From assembly GCA_009809945.1 (NCBI GenBank), contig WTPW01000028.1:254089-318088 (forward strand): DNA of 64,000 bases, in the 5' to 3' direction. Below the pieces are notes generated by a model that searched no databases, had not been told where the DNA came from, and saw only the letters and a program-made list of their open reading frames with translations. Position numbers and translations under genes: made by a program. Of this stretch, positions 57,466 through 64,000 are shown piece by piece (the first letter of the stretch is position 1; every line of letters begins with the position of its first letter). The DNA comes from Gigaspora margarita (lineage: Eukaryota; Glomeromycota; Glomeromycetes; Diversisporales; Gigasporaceae).

Positions 57466-58582
57466 GATATATGAACCTCTTTTTGCGATTTCCAAAGTCT
57501 GGAAAATATGCTTGCCAAAAAGTTTTTTATAATTGACAATACGGGTAAGTGCTACAAAAAATGGGCTATTAAAATCAATTTTTATTATATTATCGAATTG
57601 ATTTATACGAATATCTTTTTTTGCGAATATATAATTTTACCGCATGTGATACGATTTTACGTACGTACGTACGGTGCAAAAAATTTAAGAACTTCAATCT
57701 CTATATATATAAAGATAATGAATAAACTGGTAGCCAATCGAAATAAGTTTCTTAAATTATTAATTTCAATACGTAAAGTAGAAGGTCTAGATTTTCTCAA
57801 TCTTTTAGCATAAATAATACGCCAGGAATAATATGTACTAGATAACAAGTATTCTATGCATACATTGATGAAATTTAAAGCCAGCCGCTATTGAGAATGA
57901 TAAATTTAGCATATCTCAACGAATTAGCCGAACTTTATTCTAAAAAAAAGTGATTAAAATTTTTAGACTTCCTTCGTCTTATTAAATAAATTAAATAAAT
58001 TACACTACCTTTGATATTCCTAAGGATACATTAAACATTGATAATCTAAAGTCAACTTCCGAATTTGTGAAATTTTACTATAATGCCAATCTGCGCGTTA
58101 TTTCGAGTGCATATGTATGTATGTCATATGTACATACGGTGCATGAATATTAAAGAATTTAATCTTTCTGCATAGAAATAATGATGCATAAAACGGTAGC
58201 ACATGAAAATCAAGTAAAAGTTAGAATAGTAATAAAAACTTTTTTTCAAGTTTACTTGGATAACAAAAAATTTACTTGCTTATAAAATTTTCTCTTTTGT
58301 TATCCAAATATTGAAAATTAGGCAATGAAAAGAAAAATTTAATATTTATTCTAATATTTAATTAATAAGTATCATCGAATTATCGTAAAAATTCTTTCTA
58401 TAGGAATATAGCTCGTTGTTCTACTGCTTGATATACATTAACTCTATGGAAATTGCGGCTTTTAATTTCTGCTTGATGTAATATGAATGTAGCGCCAAAA
58501 TTCCTAAATTATCGACTTCAATGAAGCTAGAGAATATTTAACTTCACTATTAATACTTTGTTTCCATAAGAAGTAATTGTAG
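57466..58582. other. Upstream region with a diverged duplication
   Basis: About 57655-57780 and 58110-58235 share the order TACGTACG/ATGTACATACGGTGCA, ATTTAA, AATCT, AATAATGA/GATAATGA and GGTAGC. They are diverged copies of one segment about 455 bases apart. No gene is supported. Confidence 0.45.
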
Positions 58583-58590
58583 AGTGTTCC

Positions 58591-59662
58591 TAGAACCTTT
58601 ACCCGGGTCAAAAATACTGCCCCGGGTTATGACCGTTGACCCGGGGCATCACTTGGGTCAACGCAGGGACGATGATTTTATGCTGCAATAATCCGTTAAT
58701 TATGCGTGCAACAAAAGTAAATTATGCGTCTTGATGCTCATATATTTTTTTATAATTATGCGCGTATTCTATATCAAAATTCATATTTATGTATGATTAT
58801 GCTGCGTTTTGCGCCATAATACATGGAGTTTTGGTACGGAATCCACTATTCGAATACTTCGGAACTTCCTTAAAATTTTTTTTTTTTTTTGACCTTGCTC
58901 GTAATTTGCGTTGCTTGATTTTCTATTCGGAACCTTTCGGAATTGTACATAAAGAGCCAATTATGCGAAAATTACTTAATAGCAACATAACTCATATATT
59001 CGGCAAATCTAACCTATGATGATATTATGCGGTTTTATGCGATTTGCATAAAATCGTCGTCCGGAAAGTCATAAAAGTTTTGAAGTTAACCCAAAAGTTA
59101 ATGTAACGAACTTTTAATTAGAGCTGTTATTGTAGAGAGTAGTCTGTACTCCAAATATTTAAACAGAACTTTTCTGATTTTGTATTCGACTTTGCTCGTA
59201 ATTTGAGTTGTCTGGAAATACCATGCTACTGTATTATAACTATGCTGCCGATGAATTTGCCATGTTATTCATAACTCGTTTGACCAGATGGGTCAGACTA
59301 TATATCGATATTTACAAGCAAATTGCATTTTAGTAGGTTTTTACTTATTTCGAATTCTGATCCGTTTGACCCGGTCAGAGCAATTTTCGACCCGTGACCC
59401 GTCGGGTCGGTTTGATTTTATGGCACAAGAACATTTTTCAAACCCTTGATTTTCTCAAAAATTTTTTACTATTCACGATATAGAAAAATTAAATTTATTT
59501 TATATCAAAAAAATTATATGATAATGTTCTCAAATAAAGAGCATGTTTTAATAAATTGTTTTTTTTAAAAAAATTTAATTAATGTTCTCAGAGAACGTTG
59601 AGAACTTTGAATTTCGCACACTGCGGTTGACCCGTGCGGGTCACCGACAGGCAATAGCTCTA
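58591..59662. mobile_element. hAT-like element with GACCCGGG subterminal repeats
   Basis: The ends are TAGAACCTTTACCCGG and, inverted, TAGAGCTATTGCCTG. The flanks AGTGTTCC (58583-58590) and GGTGTTCC (59663-59670) are a 7/8 duplication. TTGACCCGGG/GACCCGTCGGG words fill both ends. A GGACGATGATTTTATGC-ended element (about 58664-59062) is nested inside. A stretch with ATGTTCTCA words (59530-59610) resembles the hAT at 52128. No transposase. Confidence 0.72.
58664..59062. mobile_element. Nested element, GGACGAYGATTTTATGC ends
   Basis: GGACGATGATTTTATGC at 58667 faces GCATAAAATCGTCGTCC ending at 59062 (one mismatch over 17). AATTATGCG words recur near both ends. The duplication is not clear. Confidence 0.6.
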
Positions 59663-59706
59663 GGTGTTCCTATTTAATCAAACATATGTAAGGTATGTAC
59701 GCACGT

Positions 59707-60742
59707 TGTGACGGGCTCCGTCACGGGACTTTTTTTCTTTTTTTGTTTACATTAGGGGACTTTCGCTTTTGTTTATGTCATCGTGATAGTATTATTTCTC
59801 GAAAATAGTGGAATCGACATAGCCCCAAATAGAACAAGCAATATGCCACAGTGACCCCGGTAGAAACACATGGCAACTACGCCTGCCAGGGTCACAAACC
59901 AGTTCTTACTAATTGACATTTCGCCGCCAATGTTTGTTTATTACCTATTTCGATGGCCATAGATTTTACACACGAATTTACACATGCTTGAGGGCATGGT
60001 AATTCCGCCCGCTACAGCCCCAATCTAGTTTTTGCACCTGGAATTCGGCTGTAATTGTTTGTTTATTCCCCCTTTCACTAAACAATGTATTTAGTTTAGT
60101 CTTGGCATTGTTAAGTTAGTGGTATTGGCACATGTAAGTTTGGCTCCGGCACAAACGAAAAGCCCGAAAAGCCTTTCGTCGCCCCAAGTACGCCCTCGAG
60201 GTGTAGGAATTCGCCTCTGACCTTTGTTCAAAGAAACTGTAATCACGATAAGTTAGAGACGAATTCAATAGAATTAGTTAAAGTAGTCTAAAACTCATGT
60301 ATTTATTAAGAGGGTAAAAAGTATATATACCCTCCCTTTTCGCTTCAATAAAGGATAACTCCAGAACGAATAACTCAGACGAACTTGAGTTCTAACCTTC
60401 GAAATAAGAGTAGAAGTGTTAAGAAGTTTCCTTTGTTGTTAAACCCATTTTGTTATGATAAAATTCGCTTATTGAACCTACCTTGTACCCGAAGAATATT
60501 CGTTATTCTAAGTATAACTTCGTAACCCGCATTTTGAACTCCATTTAGTTGTAACCCCGTTAAGAAAGAAAGGTTGAATTAATCACCTTTATATACATCA
60601 TCCATCGATTAATCCCTTTGATTGCCTGATTTATTCAACAATCATTGTTCAATTAATCACCTGCATCAATCCAATTTCGCCCTTTGATCACGTGTTGACC
60701 GTTAATAAATTAACGATCATATTTAACCCTTTCACCCTAACA
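59707..60742 (+). mobile_element. Probable solo LTR of a retrotransposon
   Basis: It begins TGTGACGGGCTCCGTCACGG and ends CACCCTAACA, i.e. TGT...ACA. It is less AT-rich than its surroundings and has no ORF. A TATA-like GTATATATAC (60321-60330) is followed by AATAAA (60347-60352), as expected for U3 and R of an LTR on the plus strand. No 5-bp duplication or internal retroelement genes are visible, so the exact borders are tentative. Confidence 0.5.
60321..60352 (+). promoter_or_regulatory. TATA-like and poly-A signal pair of the LTR
   Basis: GTATATATAC lies 17 bases before AATAAA. This close order is characteristic of a short R region in LTRs. Confidence 0.4.
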
Positions 60743-60867
60743 GGCCCAGGACATGTCCCTTTCATTGTTGTCTATAATTAAAATTTTAAAAAAACATATG
60801 AATTTACTATATAACTTTGAGCTAAGATTCTTTTAAATGTTACTTATTAACTTTAAATTAAATTTTT

Positions 60868-63750
60868 ACCAGTACGATCACATGAAATGTGGAGGGATGG
60901 TTCCGTTCAACTTTTTGGTGGCCTATATTTTTTCCTGTTTTAGAAGGCATTATGGTTATCCCTTTTTTTTCTGTTTATGGTATAGTTCAAGATCGTGAGA
61001 AGCTATGTAATTTTTAATTCACGTAAGGTTTAATACCAGTACCATATGCTGATTTTCACAAAATCCTTTATTGGTAGGAGTAATGAATTTCATTTATTCA
61101 TTTTTAGAAGGAATTAAGGTTTTTGCGTATAACCCCACATGTAGTTGCGCTTTATGATGTAAAGCTGACGTCACTAATTATTAATTAATATGATGCAAAA
61201 TTGACGCTATTAATTAAAGGTATAGTTCAAGATGGTGAGAACATATACCAGTACCATCACATGGAATGTGAGACAATATGGAGGGATGGTTTGCTTCAAT
61301 TTTTTTGATATCCGCTATGCTGATTTTTTGCAAAATCCTTTTTTGGTAGGAGTAATTTGTTTTTGGAAGGAGTTAAGATTTTTGTATATAACCTGCATGT
61401 AGATCACTTTCTATGATGCAAATCTGACGCAACTGATTATTAATTGTATATGATGCAGACTGACGTTTGATTATTGTGTAGTCCAAGATGGCAGGAATAT
61501 TCACTATATAATTTTAATTTACTGGATAAATTTTTTGATCTTAAATTATTAATACAGCAAAACAGCGCACTTAAGTTCGTGAAACTCAAATTTACGAATC
61601 TGTTCCCGTTTGCTCTAATTGCTAATCTTACTTATTTAAGCATAAAAAAAGGCCACCTTAAATATTACAACTGTTATCGCGTTGTATATAGTTTCTTGTT
61701 ACTTAATGCTCAGTGTTTTGAGCTGGGCTATATTGAACTGAGCACTATCGTAGAAACATCATCGTTGATATTATATTTATTGTAATAATAATAAAAAATA
61801 AATTTAATTGCACTTAGACGTTTATGATTTGACATATCCAAAAACCATAGTCAGACCGTGAGAAAATTTAATGTCATAATAAGATCATCATAATTCGTAA
61901 TTGATCTATTACTATTCAGTTATCAACTATTTATATTTATTTTTTTATTTTTAAAAAAAATCACATTTCAATCATTACGCGCACTTTGTATCTTTGAAAT
62001 TAACAAGTAGACTTCCGTTCGTTATGTGCTGTATCTGAAATTAACTGAGATATGGATAACGTTAATAATGCGTTAGTGAGTCACATCTTGTGTCTCGCCA
62101 GAATAGTAAGGTTTATAACAGTAACTTGTGATAGAAACTATAATAATTTCAACGCGAACTAATTCAATCCCACTCACATATGAACTGCCGTCAATAGAAA
62201 TAAGGTAGTCGATATTTTAAAAAAAATCAATATCTTTACTTTCATAGCTCATATCTCAATGAATATTGAAACTATCTTGATGATTTAATATTCATAAGAA
62301 ATCTTTATCGTAGGCTTTCTTATGAATATTAAATTATCAAGATAGCTCAATATTTAATGAGATATGAGCTGTGAAAGTGAAGGATTAATTTTTTTTTTAA
62401 ATGTCGATCGCTATTGACAGGACCCATATTATGATCAATAGAATAACGAGCAAGTTTTGCATGAGAATTTTTACAGCAATTATTGATAGAAGCTACAAAA
62501 ATTTTGGTACAAACTCATCCCTAAAACATATCTGTCGGTAAGTTTGTAACAGAATTTTTTATAGAAATTAACAATAGAAATTACGATGCCTTTAATACAA
62601 ACTAATTCACCTTTCGCCATTACTGATATAAACCACAATGGCTTTTCCATAATAATATGCTGCAAGTCACTGAATAATGACTAAGGTAATAAAATTTTTT
62701 AAAGTAACTAACGATACCCTTAATACAAATTGTCACAATTTTAACTGCACACTGCTACTGAATAGCAAGGAGATTTTGTAAACTCGAGTATAAAATTTTT
62801 AAAACTCTTTGATTCTTAAAACTTTTAAGTATCTTTTTATACTTTTGACTTTAATTTGTTACTGCCGATCTATCACTAAAAATTTCAATTAATAAAAAAA
62901 AATAACAATTCAACACAGCCAGATTTCAGCCTTTGCTACGCCACTCGAGTTTTGCTCGTCACAACGGACATTACAGCAAAGGGTGGTATGTATATCATGA
63001 TATATGAAATAACGCATTCAAATGACACATATGTATACGTTACACAGGTGTTGATTCATGATACGTGTTGGCTCATTTCGTAGAGAGCGAAGAATCAGTA
63101 AATGATTTTTTTTTTTTAAAAAAAAAAAAGCAATATCTCATGATTTCACTGATGTAACTTCTGTGTGTCTTAACAAAAAAAAATCCTTAAAAATTGTACT
63201 TTATATGCAGTTAGCTTGATCATCTTAAATTGATTATGTAAATATATTGTTTTAATAGTCATTATCGCGGTGGAACGTGGAATCATATTCATTAACTGTG
63301 CCAAGCATCGACTAGCAAACTGCTGCAAAACCTGAGTTATTTAAGATCCAATTGGCATGAACCTATGGTCCCACACGGTTTACGGAATCCGTACCAATTC
63401 GGACATACCTGTACAAATCCGGTTCTTGACCCATGTCATAAAGACCCATGCCTATCCGACGCCAATTTGGACCAATTTTCATATAGGAAAGAATGTAATC
63501 AGCATGAAGTTTAATTTGTTTTCTTTAATAGTGTATTTCAAAAAAATACATGTATGATTAACATAATCATTTAAATTCTATCCACTTTAACAATTATCGG
63601 ACTTTTCAATTACATTTGTATCTGTCAGGTAAATCCAATAGATTAAGCAGTAAAAAATATAATTGAAAGCCAGTGAAAAGTTTTCCCTTACCTAGCACAC
63701 ATGATCGTACTGGTCCTGCGCGGCACCCACGTCGCGCAGCTAACATAATT
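60868..63750. other. 2.9-kb insertion with internal direct repeats
   Basis: The insertion splits the foldback arm. ACCAGTACGATCA at 60868 and its inverse TGATCGTACTGGT at 63702-63714 are near its ends and may be terminal repeats. A unit starting ACCAGTACSATCACATG is repeated (60868-61240 and 61248-61490; shared GGAGGGATGGTT, ATGCTGATTTT, GGTAGGAGTAAT, TGACGC words). GATCGTACTGGT is followed by a CTGCGCGGCACCCACGTCGC hairpin. No transposase or other gene is recognised; the 103-codon frame at 61474-61785 has no signature. Confidence 0.5.
62183..62423. mobile_element. Foldback MITE within the 2.9-kb insertion
   Basis: The ends share GTCAATAG in inverted order (CTGCCGTCAATAG, CTATTGACAGG). The arms are complementary through CTTTCATAGCTCATATCTCA and GATTTAATATTCATAAGAAA, with a loop at about 62300-62312. 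No ORF. Confidence 0.7.
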
Positions 63751-64000
63751 GGGTATATAGAACAAGGGAAGAAGAAAAAATTGAGCTTAAAAATTGAATT
63801 AAAATTTTGTCAATTTTGCACAAAACGAAAATGTAACTTGGCTAAAATCAAATATTTTCCGATTTTAAGATGATGGGTACATGTAAAATCATGTTCTGAA
63901 CAACTTTACTTAGTCGAAAAATGTAGGTTACCTTGTAAGAAAAATGGGTTGTCTATGTGCTAAAGTTAAAATTTATCGTATTTCATAATACAACTTTTTT

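Larger units (their letters stand above)
60749..64000 (+). mobile_element. Second copy of the foldback element, interrupted and cut by the window end
   Basis: Positions 60749-60867 match the outer left arm of the first copy (GGACATGTCC, AACATATGAATTTACTATA, TTAACTTTAAATTAAAT). The match resumes at 63751 (TATAGAACAAGGGAAGAAGA..., TGTAACTTGGC, AACAACTTTACTTAG, AAATGGGTT) and runs to the end of the window. In the first copy (194-560) these two parts are adjacent, so about 2.88 kb was inserted. Confidence 0.75.

Noticed and set aside
61474..61785. 103-codon ORF
   Set aside because: No Met at a plausible context, no domain, lies in repeated non-coding DNA.
1..64000. CRISPR arrays, rRNA genes, operons
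   Set aside because: No regularly spaced identical repeats with unique spacers, no rRNA-like conserved blocks, and the gene structure is eukaryotic with introns.

Overview
The window looks like nuclear DNA of an arbuscular-mycorrhizal fungus of the Rhizophagus/Glomus type. It is very AT-rich, gene-poor and packed with transposon remnants. The few real genes have short GT-AG introns or none. Their families (a UDP-glucosyltransferase with membrane anchor, a large TKL-like kinase with an upstream Cys-x-x-Cys module, Helitrons with a Pif1-type helicase, RNase H-bearing LINEs) are expanded in those fungi. The species is inferred from pattern only; no database was searched.

Host-type genes number only three, all on the minus strand: a four-exon ER UDP-glycosyltransferase (4041-6127), a SPRY-TPR-kinase gene with one homopolymer frameshift (15050-17723), and an unrecognised multi-pass membrane protein (56347-57465). 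They are far apart and show no operon-like or cluster logic.

Everything else is mobile or repetitive. Two autonomous-type elements are present as corpses: a LINE (about 25.9-31.9 kb, plus strand) and a Helitron (40382-45244, minus strand, HUH and two-Tyr Rep plus helicase) with a decayed OB-fold-like gene upstream of it (48075-49102). Nine elements with hAT-like ends are called. Seven have perfect 8-bp target-site duplications (18482-18826, 22025-23899, 27936-28114, 28755-29857, 32858-33753, 33800-35291, 41734-42533), an eighth also does (52128-53529), and a ninth has 7/8 (58591-59662). None carries a transposase, so all depend on an enzyme coded elsewhere. TA-duplicating MITEs (596-937, 2684-3355, 8440-9114, 10044-10393, 22983-23222), foldback elements, a likely solo LTR (59707-60742) and several minisatellites fill most of the remainder.

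The order of insertion can be read from the nesting. A MITE sits in one arm of a foldback whose other arm keeps the empty site (194-1537). Two hATs split one older foldback (32.8-35.4 kb). A hAT cuts the Helitron helicase (41734-42533). Several hATs sit inside the LINE. A hAT MITE at 18482 has a paralogous empty site at about 55150. The most unusual structures are the hAT-bounded elements built from alternating palindromic modules (28755-29857 and 33800-35291).
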